Shown: positions 1 to 9,139 of the stretch, one piece after another
Layout: every line of letters begins with the position of its first letter
Position numbering within the stretch: the stretch's first letter is position 1
Origin: Kordia periserrulae
GTDB taxonomy: Bacteria > Bacteroidota > Bacteroidia > Flavobacteriales > Flavobacteriaceae
Direction of reading: 5' to 3'
DNA: 64,000 nucleotides
NCBI RefSeq assembly: GCF_003054265.1
Contig: NZ_QBKT01000002.1
Location: forward strand, 558,001 to 622,000
Notes under the pieces: generated by a model
What the model saw: the letters and a program-made list of their open reading frames with translations, nothing else
Told to the model about the DNA's origin: nothing
Databases searched by the model: none
Translations under genes and position numbers: made by a program

Positions 1-2
1 CA

Positions 3-95
3 CAAAAAATAAAAGACACCTACATCAATGTGAATTCCGACAATCGCGACTGTGAATTTACAAACAATTGGTTAAAAGAAGAAGAAAAAGAATAA
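3..95 (+). CDS. C-terminal end of an upstream gene (5' part outside window)
   Basis: An open frame enters from the left edge and stops at a TAA at 93-95, three bases before the MoxR start. The visible 30 residues end in an acidic/lysine-rich tail (NWLKEEEKE). Nothing in so short a tail identifies the family. In related genomes a SurA-like peptidylprolyl isomerase often precedes moxR and can end in a similar way, but that is recollection. The tight spacing suggests co-transcription with the next gene. Confidence 0.5.
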   Translation, partial: QKIKDTYINVNSDNRDCEFTNNWLKEEEKE

Positions 96-98
96 TAT

Positions 99-1052
99 AT
101 GTCAGACGTTGCTGCTATTGAAAATCTTGTGCAAAAACACAAGGAACTCAAAAATGAAATTGCCAAAATAATTGTAGGTCAGGAAAAAGTAATCGATCAA
201 ATTCTTCTCTCCATATTTTCTGGAGGTCACGCGTTATTGATTGGTGTTCCTGGATTGGCAAAAACATTGATGGTCAATACGATTGCAACAACGTTGGGAC
301 TTAACTTTAAGCGTATTCAATTTACGCCCGATTTAATGCCGAGCGATATTTTGGGAAGTGAAATTTTGGACGAAAAACGTACGTTCAAATTCATTAAAGG
401 GCCCATTTTCGCAAACATCATCTTGGCAGATGAAATCAACCGTACACCGCCAAAAACGCAAGCCGCTTTATTAGAAGCCATGCAAGAACGAGCTGTAACG
501 GTTGCGGGACATCATTACAAACTCGATTTACCGTACTTTGTATTGGCAACGCAAAACCCAATTGAGCAAGAAGGAACGTATCCGTTGCCTGAAGCGCAGT
601 TAGACCGTTTTATGTTTGCCATTCGTTTAACCTATCCCACGTTTGACGAAGAAGTACAAGTAGTCAAAACTACAACTACTGACGTAGAAGCCTCTGTAAA
701 AGCACTATTTTCGGCGCAGGAAATCATTAAAATTCAGCAACTTATTCGTAAAATTCCTGTAGCAGACAACGTGATAGAATACGCAGTGCGTTTGGTTTCT
801 AAAACACGTCCAAAAGAAGCAAGTGCTATTGATATCGTAAAACAATACGTAGATTGGGGCGCAGGGCCAAGGGCTTCGCAAAATTTAATCTTGGCAGCAA
901 AAGCACACGCGGCGATTAACGGAAAATTTTCTCCAGACATTGAAGATGTGCAAGCAGTTGCCATTGGAATTCTATCGCACAGAGTCATTCGAAACTATAA
1001 AGCAGAAGCGGAAGGAATTACGATTGAAAAGATTATTGAGAGTTTATTTTAA
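99..1052 (+). CDS. MoxR-family AAA+ ATPase
   Basis: A 317-residue cytoplasmic AAA+ ATPase of the MoxR group, which act as chaperones assembling or activating (often von Willebrand A-domain) protein complexes. The Walker A loop is GVPGLAKT near residue 50, Walker B is ILADEINR near 110, and the typical ALLEAMQER and ATQNPIEQEGTYPLPEAQLDRF blocks follow. The C-terminal lid has the family's RASQNLILAAKA segment. Length is normal. The usual partner genes (DUF58, vWA/BatA) do not follow in this window, because a strong terminator ends transcription after it. The specific client is unknown. Confidence 0.93.
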   Translation: MSDVAAIENLVQKHKELKNEIAKIIVGQEKVIDQILLSIFSGGHALLIGVPGLAKTLMVNTIATTLGLNFKRIQFTPDLMPSDILGSEILDEKRTFKFIKGPIFANIILADEINRTPPKTQAALLEAMQERAVTVAGHHYKLDLPYFVLATQNPIEQEGTYPLPEAQLDRFMFAIRLTYPTFDEEVQVVKTTTTDVEASVKALFSAQEIIKIQQLIRKIPVADNVIEYAVRLVSKTRPKEASAIDIVKQYVDWGAGPRASQNLILAAKAHAAINGKFSPDIEDVQAVAIGILSHRVIRNYKAEAEGITIEKIIESLF

Positions 1053-1115
1053 AACTTTTCTGTTCAAATAAAATCACGTAAAATTTTACAATTTTACGAC
1101 TATCTAAAAAAACAC

Positions 1116-1154
1116 AGCTTCAAATTATCAATTTCATAATTTGAAGCTTTTTTT
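1116..1154 (+). terminator. Rho-independent terminator after moxR
   Basis: A perfect 13-bp inverted repeat (AGCTTCAAATTAT at 1116-1128 and its complement at 1136-1148) encloses a 7-base loop and is followed by a T run. It ends the moxR transcript. Confidence 0.85.
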
Positions 1155-1296
1155 ATATTCAATTTTAAATTTTATGCAACAAAAATAAAAAATCGATAAA
1201 AATAATTCACTCAAAATAAAGGTATGCTGTGGATTTTTAAAAATGCAGATTATTTCGTAATTTCGCAGGACTTTCAAAACACTAAAAAACAAATAT

Positions 1297-3567
1297 ATGG
1301 CCTTTGATATTGACATGATAAAAAAGGTTTACGAAACAATAGTGGAACGTGTAGACAAAGCGCGCGAAATTACTGGTAAACCATTAACACTTTCAGAAAA
1401 AATATTATATGCTCACTTGTGGGACGGAACTCCAAGCAAAGCGTTTGTAAGAGGAAAAGATTATGTAGATTTTGCTCCCGATCGTATCGCTTGTCAAGAT
1501 GCAACCGCACAAATGGCATTATTACAGTTCATGCAAGCAGGAAAAACCAAAGTAGCAGTGCCTACAACGGTTCACTGCGACCACTTGATTCAAGCAAAAG
1601 TTGGCGCGAGTGCCGATTTACAATCTGCGATGAATAACAGTAGTGAAGTGTTCAATTTCTTAGAGTCAGTATCAAACAAATACGGAATCGGATTCTGGAA
1701 ACCAGGTGCAGGAATTATTCACCAAGTAGTGTTGGAAAACTATGCCTTTCCTGGCGGAATGATGATTGGAACGGATTCACACACGGTAAACGCTGGTGGA
1801 TTAGGAATGGTCGCTGTTGGAGTTGGTGGTGCAGATGCCGTTGACGTAATGGCTGGAATGCCTTGGGAATTAAAATTTCCTAAATTAATCGGTGTGAAAT
1901 TAACTGGAAAACTTTCGGGTTGGACCGCACCAAAAGACGTTATCTTAAAAGTAGCAGGAATCGTTTCTGCAAAAGGAGGAACAGGAGCAATTGTAGAATA
2001 CTTCGGACCTGGAGCAACCGCAATGTCGTGTACAGGAAAAGGAACTATCTGTAACATGGGAGCAGAAATTGGTGCTACCACATCTACTTTTGGATACGAC
2101 GAATCTATGGAGCGTTACTTACGCGCTACAGACAGAGCCGATGTAGCTGATGCTGCAAATGAAGTAAAAGACTATTTAACAGGTGATGCAGAAGTATATG
2201 CAAATCCTGAGCAATATTTTGACCAAGTAATTGAAATTAACTTATCAGAATTATTACCACACTTAAATGGACCATTTACGCCAGATTTAGCAACGCCAGT
2301 AGGAACGATGACAGACAAAGCTATTGAAAACGATTGGCCATTAGAAGTAGAATGGGGATTAATTGGTTCGTGTACGAACTCATCTTATGAAGATTTGTCA
2401 CGAGCAGCATCCATTGCACAGCAAGCCTTAGACAAAGGGTTAAAAACAAAAGCGGAATTCGGAATCAATCCAGGTTCTGAGCAAGTTCGTTTTACAGCAG
2501 AGCGCGACGGAATTTTAGAAGTATTCGAAAAATTAGATGCTAAAATATTTACCAATGCATGCGGACCGTGTATCGGACAATGGGCGCGTTACAGTGACCC
2601 AAAAAATGCTCCGAAAAACAGTATCGTACACTCGTTTAACAGAAACTTTGCAAAACGTGCTGACGGAAACCCAAATACACACGCCTTTGTAGCTTCTCCA
2701 GAAATTACTGCAGCAATCGCAATCTCTGGTCGTTTGGACTTCAACCCAATTACCGATACCTTAATCAATGAAAATGGTGAAGAAGTAAAACTTGACGAGC
2801 CAACAGGATGGGAATTGCCACCAAAAGGTTTTGATGTAGAAGACAATGGATATTTAGCGCCTGTAGAAGACGGAAGTGGTGTCGTAGTTAATGTAGCAGA
2901 AGATTCTGAGCGTTTGCAATTATTAACTCCGTTTGAGCCAATTGGTGACGAAATCAAAGGAGCAAAACTCTTAATCAAAGCATTTGGAAAATGTACAACG
3001 GATCACATTTCTATGGCGGGACCATGGTTACGTTTCCGCGGACATTTAGATAATATTGCTAACAACACCTTGATTGGAGCTGTAAATGCATACAACAAAA
3101 AGACGAATTTCGTTAAAAACCAATTAACAGGCGAGTACAACGGAGTGCCAGATGTACAACGTGCGTACAAAGCTGCAGGCATTAAAACGATTGTTGTGGG
3201 AGACCATAACTACGGAGAAGGTTCTTCACGTGAGCATGCAGCAATGCAACCAAGACACTTAGGTGTAGCGGCGGTATTGGTAAAATCATTTGCACGTATT
3301 CACGAAACCAACTTGAAAAAACAAGGTATGTTAGCGTTAACGTTTGTAAATGAAAATGATTACGATTTAATTCAAGAAGACGATACGTTTAACTTCTTAG
3401 ACTTAGACAAATTTGCGCCAGATTCGCCATTGACAATTGAAGTGGTACATGCAGACGGAAGCAAAGACGTTATCAAAGCAAACCATACGTACAACCAACC
3501 ACAAATTGAGTGGTACAATGCAGGTTCTGCGTTAAACTTGATTAAAAGACAAAACGCAGCTTCTTAA
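1297..3567 (+). CDS. acn: Aconitate hydratase
   Basis: A 756-residue aconitase that interconverts citrate and isocitrate in the TCA cycle with a [4Fe-4S] cluster. The sequence shows the mitochondrial/Bacteroidetes-type layout: the active-site block IGTDSHT near residue 160, cluster cysteines in LIGSCTNSS (~360) and ACGPCIGQW (~425), and the swivel domain with [15 protein letters not shown] near 635. The length matches the family. It stands alone between two terminators, with a TAATTTCG -7-like sequence at 1258-1265, so it is probably a monocistronic housekeeping gene. The ATG at 1297 is the natural start; the preceding 240 bp hold only the moxR terminator and AT-rich DNA. Confidence 0.96.
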   Translation: MAFDIDMIKKVYETIVERVDKAREITGKPLTLSEKILYAHLWDGTPSKAFVRGKDYVDFAPDRIACQDATAQMALLQFMQAGKTKVAVPTTVHCDHLIQAKVGASADLQSAMNNSSEVFNFLESVSNKYGIGFWKPGAGIIHQVVLENYAFPGGMMIGTDSHTVNAGGLGMVAVGVGGADAVDVMAGMPWELKFPKLIGVKLTGKLSGWTAPKDVILKVAGIVSAKGGTGAIVEYFGPGATAMSCTGKGTICNMGAEIGATTSTFGYDESMERYLRATDRADVADAANEVKDYLTGDAEVYANPEQYFDQVIEINLSELLPHLNGPFTPDLATPVGTMTDKAIENDWPLEVEWGLIGSCTNSSYEDLSRAASIAQQALDKGLKTKAEFGINPGSEQVRFTAERDGILEVFEKLDAKIFTNACGPCIGQWARYSDPKNAPKNSIVHSFNRNFAKRADGNPNTHAFVASPEITAAIAISGRLDFNPITDTLINENGEEVKLDEPTGWELPPKGFDVEDNGYLAPVEDGSGVVVNVAEDSERLQLLTPFEPIGDEIKGAKLLIKAFGKCTTDHISMAGPWLRFRGHLDNIANNTLIGAVNAYNKKTNFVKNQLTGEYNGVPDVQRAYKAAGIKTIVVGDHNYGEGSSREHAAMQPRHLGVAAVLVKSFARIHETNLKKQGMLALTFVNENDYDLIQEDDTFNFLDLDKFAPDSPLTIEVVHADGSKDVIKANHTYNQPQIEWYNAGSALNLIKRQNAAS

Positions 3568-3596
3568 TAGAAGAAGTGAAATGTTTTTACATATTC

Positions 3597-3629
3597 AAAA
3601 GCTCTGAACAATCTGTTTGGAGCTTTTTT
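3597..3629 (+). terminator. Rho-independent terminator after acn
   Basis: AAAAGCTC at 3597-3604 pairs with GAGCTTTT from 3620 and is followed by a run of six Ts. It lies about 30 bp after the aconitase stop. Confidence 0.8.
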
Positions 3630-3697
3630 GTTTTGTTTGATTGAAAGATTGAAACTAGTTACTAAGTTATAAGTGAAGAGTTAAGAGTGAAAAATTA

Positions 3698-3824
3698 GCG
3701 AATAACGAATAACGAATAACGAAATTTAAAATGTAAAACTCAAAATGTAAAATAAAAAAGTACTTTTACCCAACACCCAACACCCAACACCCAACACCCA
3801 ACACCCAACACCCAACACCCAACA
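3698..3824. repeat. Two 7-bp tandem repeats (GAATAAC x3, then CCCAACA x8)
   Basis: Between the acn terminator and pabB, GAATAAC is repeated three times around 3700-3722. After a short AT-rich spacer (in which AAAATGTAAAA-type words also recur), CCCAACA is repeated eight times without error at 3769-3824. The period is 7 bp, so it is not codon-based, and no gene covers it. Variants of the same words (TTGGGT, CCTAACACCC) recur inside the eCIS cluster at 30739-30926, which suggests a genome-wide family of simple intergenic repeats. Copy number is likely to vary between strains. Confidence 0.9.
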
Positions 3825-3883
3825 CCTGAACCCCAAAAACATTTGGCAGTACGGACATTAATTAAGAAATTTGTAGCTTAAAC

Positions 3884-5200
3884 TTGAATTCTTTGAGAGT
3901 CACGTTATCCTTTTCCCTAGAAGATATCTCTACAATCAAACAACAACTGTTGGTATGGAGTCAGCAATTCCATGAAGTTGTGTGGTTTGATTCTAATCAC
4001 TATCAAGCAAATTACAGTGAATACGATGCTATTTTAGCCGTTGATGCGCTGACGGTTTTGCAAACAGATACACAAAACGCATTTCAAAAATTGGCAGAAT
4101 ATCAAAAAACGACCAACGATTGGATTTTTGGCTATTTGTCATACGATTTGAAGAATGCTACCGAAGATTTAAAATCTGAAAATTTTGACGGTTTGCAGTT
4201 TCCTGAATTGTATTTCATGCAACCGAAAAAATTGTTTTTTTTAAAAGGAAATATATTAGAAGTCAGTTATTTATCTTTTTTGAAAGATGAATTACAGGAA
4301 GATGTGTTCACCATTATGAATACAAAAATCGATTCAGAAATCTTTACACATAGCACGTCTAACAAAGAACATCGTCCTAAAATAAAACTCCGAATTCACA
4401 AAGATGAATATCATGAAAAAGTCAATACTCTTTTGGCGCATATTCATCGTGGCGATATTTATGAAGCCAATTTTTGTCAGGAATTCTATGCGGAAAATGC
4501 TGAAATTGATCCGCTGTCAACCTATACGCACTTAAATGCCATTTCAAAGCCACCTTTTGCAACTTTCATGCGATTGGAAGACAAATACATTCTGTCTGCT
4601 TCGCCAGAACGATATCTTAAAAAAGAAGGGACAAAAGTTATTTCACAACCTATCAAAGGAACGGCAAAGCGTAGTGATGATGCAGAATTGGATGTACAAA
4701 TGGCAGAAGATTTACGTACCGATGAAAAAGAACGTGCCGAAAACATTATGATTGTCGATTTGGTGCGGAATGATTTGTCCAAAACAGCGGTCAAAGGCAG
4801 TGTGAACGTTGAAGAATTGTGTAAAATCTACACCTTTGACCAAGTGCATCAAATGATTTCTACAGTAGTTTCTGAAGTTTCGGAAACTCAAAATCCGATA
4901 GAAATTTTACAAACTACCTTTCCCATGGGCAGCATGACAGGCGCGCCAAAAATTTCAGCGATGCAAATCATAGAAAACTTAGAAGAAACCAAACGCGGCA
5001 TTTATTCGGGAGCGATTGGTTATTTTACACCAACCAACGATTTTGATTTCAACGTAGTTATCCGAACTATTTTATACAACAGTACCCAAAAATACGTTTC
5101 CTATTCGGTTGGTGGCGCCATTACGGCAAAATCCATTCCTGAAAAAGAATACGAAGAGTGTTTGTTAAAGGCAAAAGCCATGCGTGAAGCGTTGGAATAA
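3884..5200 (+). CDS. pabB: Aminodeoxychorismate synthase component I-like (chorismate-binding)
   Basis: A 438-residue chorismate-utilising enzyme of the TrpE/PabB family, most likely making 4-amino-4-deoxychorismate for folate. The chorismate-binding domain fills the C-terminal 270 residues, with IHRGDIYEANFC near 190, PERYL and QPIKGTAKR near 245-260, DLVRNDL near 297, and PMGSMTGAPK near 348. The end of the protein, GGAITAKSIPEKEYEECLLKA, is typical. The N-terminal part is short, as in Bacteroidetes PabB. The start is a TTG, either 3884 or, to give M-R-V-T, 3893; no ATG fits. TrpE or another chorismate enzyme cannot be fully excluded without the amidotransferase partner, which is not here. 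Confidence 0.85.
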   Translation: MNSLRVTLSFSLEDISTIKQQLLVWSQQFHEVVWFDSNHYQANYSEYDAILAVDALTVLQTDTQNAFQKLAEYQKTTNDWIFGYLSYDLKNATEDLKSENFDGLQFPELYFMQPKKLFFLKGNILEVSYLSFLKDELQEDVFTIMNTKIDSEIFTHSTSNKEHRPKIKLRIHKDEYHEKVNTLLAHIHRGDIYEANFCQEFYAENAEIDPLSTYTHLNAISKPPFATFMRLEDKYILSASPERYLKKEGTKVISQPIKGTAKRSDDAELDVQMAEDLRTDEKERAENIMIVDLVRNDLSKTAVKGSVNVEELCKIYTFDQVHQMISTVVSEVSETQNPIEILQTTFPMGSMTGAPKISAMQIIENLEETKRGIYSGAIGYFTPTNDFDFNVVIRTILYNSTQKYVSYSVGGAITAKSIPEKEYEECLLKAKAMREALE

Positions 5201-5245
5201 GTATCAAATTTACACATCTCTTTTCAACATTTCTAAGTCGTTTTA

Positions 5246-5275
5246 TTTGATAATGCTGCTATTTACTTATCTTTG
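5246..5275 (+). promoter_or_regulatory. Bacteroidetes-type promoter for tilS
   Basis: TTTG at 5246-5249 and TATCTTTG at 5268-5275 are separated by 18 bp, which matches the Bacteroidetes -33/-7 consensus (TTTG, then TAnnTTTG). They lie about 45 bp before the TTG start of tilS, so tilS probably has its own promoter. Confidence 0.6.
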
Positions 5276-5321
5276 GAAACGTTAACAATGATAAGGGTTT
5301 TACTCTGTTTAATCTATTCGT

Positions 5322-6632
5322 TTGCTAGAGAAATTAGAAACACATATTACTGCCAATTTTTCTTTTTTAAAGAATGCAAAATTGCTAATCGCTATTAGTG
5401 GCGGATTGGATAGTGTAGTGCTTTCGAAATTGTTGCATAAATTGAACTATTCCCTGGCGTTTGCACATTGTAATTTTCAACTTCGCGGAAAGGAAAGTGA
5501 TGGTGATGAAATTTTTGTGAAGGAATTAGCCGAAACCTTAAATGTAAAGGTCTTTTCGAAAAAGTTTGAAACGGAAGCGTTTGCTAAACAAGAGAAGTTA
5601 TCTATTCAAATGGCGGCTCGGAAGTTGCGTTACGAGTGGTTTCAAGAGTTGGCGAGAACATTTCAATACGATTATATTGTAACGGCACATCACAAAGATG
5701 ATGCATTGGAAACGTTCATTATCAATCTGTCACGCGGCACGGGAATTGAAGGTTTGACAGGCATTCCTGAACGAAATGGAAACATTGTTCGTCCGTTGTT
5801 ATCGTTTACACGAGAAGACATTCACGCGTATGCGAAAGAACAACAATTGCAATGGCGTGAAGACAGTAGCAATGCTTCCACAAAATACCTTCGCAATAAA
5901 ATAAGACACGATATTGTGCCGTTATTACAGGAATTGCATCCAACGTTTATGGACAATTTTGAAATGACGCAACAACATTTACGCGGAAGTAACGCTATCA
6001 TTCATGACCGTATTCAGCAATTAAAAGAACGATTGCTAGAAAAGGTTGCAAAAGATTACTATCAAATTGAAATTGCGGCAATTGAACAATTGTCCAATCC
6101 GAAAGCGTATCTATATGAGTTGTTAAAAGAGTTTGGATTTCACCATTGGGAAGATGTATCTGATATGTTGTCTGCCCAAAGCGGAAAACAGCTATTTTCA
6201 GCACATTACCGATTGATCAAAGATAGAACACATTTACTCATTCAGAAGCAATCAAAAGACGATAAAGAACAAGAAATACTCATAAAAGAAATACCAACAG
6301 AACTAAAAACACCAATTCAGCTGCACATTGAAGAAGTAGCACGCATTACAGACACAGGAAAAAACATTTTATATGTTGCTAAAGAGTTGTTAAAATTTCC
6401 GCTAATCGTAAGAAAATGGAAAAATGGAGACTATTTTTACCCGTTGGGAATGCGAGGCAAAAAGAAAGTAAGCAAATACTTCAAAGATGAAAAGTACTCG
6501 TTGATTGACAAAGAGCATCAATGGTTGCTGTGCAGCGGCGAAAATATTGTATGGATTATTGGAAAACGCTCCGACAATCGGTACAAACTAACCCAACCAA
6601 CCAACACTATTATTAAGCTAACATTGCATTGA
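5322..6632 (+). CDS. tilS: tRNA(Ile)-lysidine synthase
   Basis: A 436-residue ATP-dependent enzyme that converts C34 of the CAU-anticodon tRNA(Ile) to lysidine, which changes its reading to AUA. The PP-loop ATPase motif SGGLDSVVL is near residue 26. The family's AHCNFQLRG, TAHHKDDALET and LRNKIRHDIVP blocks follow, and the C-terminal TilS domain holds the conserved KWKNGDYFYPLGMRGKKKVSK stretch. Translation appears to start at TTG 5322. A promoter sits upstream, and dsbD follows after 45 bp. Length is normal for Flavobacteriaceae. Confidence 0.95.
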   Translation: MLEKLETHITANFSFLKNAKLLIAISGGLDSVVLSKLLHKLNYSLAFAHCNFQLRGKESDGDEIFVKELAETLNVKVFSKKFETEAFAKQEKLSIQMAARKLRYEWFQELARTFQYDYIVTAHHKDDALETFIINLSRGTGIEGLTGIPERNGNIVRPLLSFTREDIHAYAKEQQLQWREDSSNASTKYLRNKIRHDIVPLLQELHPTFMDNFEMTQQHLRGSNAIIHDRIQQLKERLLEKVAKDYYQIEIAAIEQLSNPKAYLYELLKEFGFHHWEDVSDMLSAQSGKQLFSAHYRLIKDRTHLLIQKQSKDDKEQEILIKEIPTELKTPIQLHIEEVARITDTGKNILYVAKELLKFPLIVRKWKNGDYFYPLGMRGKKKVSKYFKDEKYSLIDKEHQWLLCSGENIVWIIGKRSDNRYKLTQPTNTIIKLTLH

Positions 6633-6677
6633 AATTCAACAAATTTCAATTGACAATTACGAAACAACTATTACTAA

Positions 6678-9122
6678 ATGAAAAAACTAATTACGCTCCT
6701 GTTTTTATGTGTAGCAAGTTTCAGCTTGCATGCGCAAATGATGGATCCTGTATCATGGACAACAGAAATTGAACGTGTTTCTGACACGGAATACAATTTG
6801 ATTTACAAAGCTGAGATTCAACCAAAGTGGCATTTGTATTCGCAATTTTTAAAAGATAATACAGGCTATCCAACGGTATTTACGTATGATTCTATACAAC
6901 AGATTTCAGATTTTAAACTTGTTGGAAACACTACGGAAAGCAAATCGGTCACGAAATTTGACAAAGTTTTTCAGGCAGATTTGACCTTTTTTGAAGATTC
7001 TGCAACCTTTACACAGAAAATTGAGCTTATCAATCCTGACGTAAAAACGATTACTTCTAGCATCGATTATCAGACCTGTGATGATGAAAAATGTGTATTA
7101 GGCAATAAAGAATTCAGTTTTACAGTTCCTCAGAAAGCAACAGAAACTACTTCGGTTTCTCAAAATCCGTTTCAAAACGAGCAGCCAAAAATATTTGATC
7201 CGGTACAATGGACAGGCAGCGTTAAAAAGCTTTCAGATGACGAATACGAATTGGTGATGAAAGCTGCTATTGAGCCAAAATGGCACTTATACTCGCAGCG
7301 TAGTTATGGTGATGATGGTCCTTTTCCAACAGAGTTTTCTTTTGCGGATGCTGGCAACACTTTTGAAACTGTAGGAAAGGTAGAAGAGTCTGAAACCAAA
7401 GAAGTCTTTGATAAGGTATTCGGGAAAAACATTTCTTTTTATGAAAACGAAGGAACCTTTACACAAAAAATCAAATTAAAAGACAAAAACACCAAAATTA
7501 TTACGGCAGAAGTGGTGTTTATGGTCTGTGATGATGAAAAGTGTTTACCGCCAACGGCGAAGGAGATAAAGTTTGCATTGGACAATTCAGCGATAACTGC
7601 ATCAAAATCAGATTGTGAACTAACAGAAAAGGACATACGACTTTCCAAAGAATTGGATTTAGGAATAGAGGGCGATTTTTCAACACCAGAAAAAAGTTAC
7701 TTACTCATATTTTTATTAGGTCTTTTAGGAGGTTTCATTGCATTGCTGACTCCATGTGTTTTTCCAATGATACCTTTAACTGTTTCTTTCTTTATTAAAA
7801 GTGCAGCAAACTCACAAAAAGGTTTGGCAAATTCAATTCTCTATGGATTTTTTATCTTTTTAATCTACTTTTTATTGAGTTTACCTTTTCATTTAATAGA
7901 TTCTCTTGATTCAGAAATCTTGAATACTATCTCAACAAATATTACTTTAAACATCATATTCTTTGCAATTTTTATTGTATTCTCTATTTCTTTCTTTGGA
8001 TATTTCGAATTGACATTACCATCGTCATGGAGTACAAAACTAGATAGTAAAGCAAGTGCAATAGGTGGTGTTGTAGGTGTCTTTTTTATGGCATTGGTTT
8101 TAGCAATTGTATCTTTTTCATGCACAGGACCAATACTTGGTGGATTACTAGGTAGTACAGCATTGTCAGGCGGTGATACAGCAATGAAACTCACCATGGG
8201 AATGAGCGGATTTGGATTGGCATTAGCGTTGCCATTTACATTATTTGCCATGTTTCCTAAGTGGTTAGATTCTCTTCCAAAATCTGGAGGTTGGTTAAAT
8301 ACGGTTAAAGTAGTACTTGGTTTTATTGAGTTAGCATTGGCGCTTAAATTTTTATCAAATGCAGACTTAGTAGGACATTGGGGTGTTTTAAAACGTGAAA
8401 TATTTATTGGAATTTGGATAATATTAAGTGCAGGTTTAGCATTGTATTTATTTGGCTTGATTAAATTCCCTCATGACAGCCCTATCAAAAAATTAAACAA
8501 ATGGCGTATTGGATTGGGTATTTTGGTTGCAGCGTTCACTATTTATCTCATTCCTGGTGTGACGAATTCAAAATATGCGAACTTAAAATTAATTAGTGGT
8601 TTTCCACCGCCACTTTTTTACAGTGTATATGAAAAGGATAAAGCTGTTGTAGACGAAGGGTATTCTGATTGTCCACTTGGTTTACCATGTTATAAAGACC
8701 TTCAAGAAGGAATAGCAGCAGCGAAAGCAGAAAACAAACCTATAATGTTAGACTTTACAGGTTGGGCATGTGTTAACTGTAGAAAAATGGAAGAGCAGGT
8801 GTGGAGTGAGCCTGAAATATTTAATCTTTTAAATGATAATTACATCATCATTTCCTTATATGTGGATGATAGAAAACAATTACCAAAAGATAAACAATTC
8901 AAGTTTGACAAAGGAAATTGTAACATCAAGAAGATAAAAACCTATGGTAATAAATGGGCAACGTTGCAAACCTTGAATTTTAAAAATAATTCTCAACCTT
9001 TTTATGTGTTATTATCACCAGATATGAAACTGCTTAATAATCCAGTAGGTTACACACCAGATGAAGTAGAGTATGGAAATTGGCTTCAAGATGGCATTGA
9101 TAAATTCAAAGCAAAACAATAA
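6678..9122 (+). CDS. DsbD-family thiol:disulfide transmembrane reductase with duplicated N-terminal domain
   Basis: An 814-residue membrane protein that carries reducing power from the cytoplasm to the periplasm. It has an N-terminal signal peptide, then two copies of the DsbD-alpha-like domain (about 20-155 and 172-305). Each copy has a D-P-V-x-W opening, a KWHLYSQ motif and a CDDEKC end. The membrane domain runs from ~340 to 620, with cysteines in TPCVFPM (~360) and FSCTGP (~482). The C-terminal thioredoxin-like domain has WACVNC near 696. Ordinary DsbD has one N-terminal domain, so the doubling is notable. The DUF885 gene follows after 17 bp and is probably co-transcribed. Confidence 0.92.
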   Translation: MKKLITLLFLCVASFSLHAQMMDPVSWTTEIERVSDTEYNLIYKAEIQPKWHLYSQFLKDNTGYPTVFTYDSIQQISDFKLVGNTTESKSVTKFDKVFQADLTFFEDSATFTQKIELINPDVKTITSSIDYQTCDDEKCVLGNKEFSFTVPQKATETTSVSQNPFQNEQPKIFDPVQWTGSVKKLSDDEYELVMKAAIEPKWHLYSQRSYGDDGPFPTEFSFADAGNTFETVGKVEESETKEVFDKVFGKNISFYENEGTFTQKIKLKDKNTKIITAEVVFMVCDDEKCLPPTAKEIKFALDNSAITASKSDCELTEKDIRLSKELDLGIEGDFSTPEKSYLLIFLLGLLGGFIALLTPCVFPMIPLTVSFFIKSAANSQKGLANSILYGFFIFLIYFLLSLPFHLIDSLDSEILNTISTNITLNIIFFAIFIVFSISFFGYFELTLPSSWSTKLDSKASAIGGVVGVFFMALVLAIVSFSCTGPILGGLLGSTALSGGDTAMKLTMGMSGFGLALALPFTLFAMFPKWLDSLPKSGGWLNTVKVVLGFIELALALKFLSNADLVGHWGVLKREIFIGIWIILSAGLALYLFGLIKFPHDSPIKKLNKWRIGLGILVAAFTIYLIPGVTNSKYANLKLISGFPPPLFYSVYEKDKAVVDEGYSDCPLGLPCYKDLQEGIAAAKAENKPIMLDFTGWACVNCRKMEEQVWSEPEIFNLLNDNYIIISLYVDDRKQLPKDKQFKFDKGNCNIKKIKTYGNKWATLQTLNFKNNSQPFYVLLSPDMKLLNNPVGYTPDEVEYGNWLQDGIDKFKAKQ

Positions 9123-9139
9123 TCAACCTTAAAAAGTGT

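Noticed and set aside
3769-3824. CRISPR array or telomere-like repeat
   Set aside because: The units are 7 bp with no spacers, and no cas genes are near. It is a simple tandem repeat within a chromosome.
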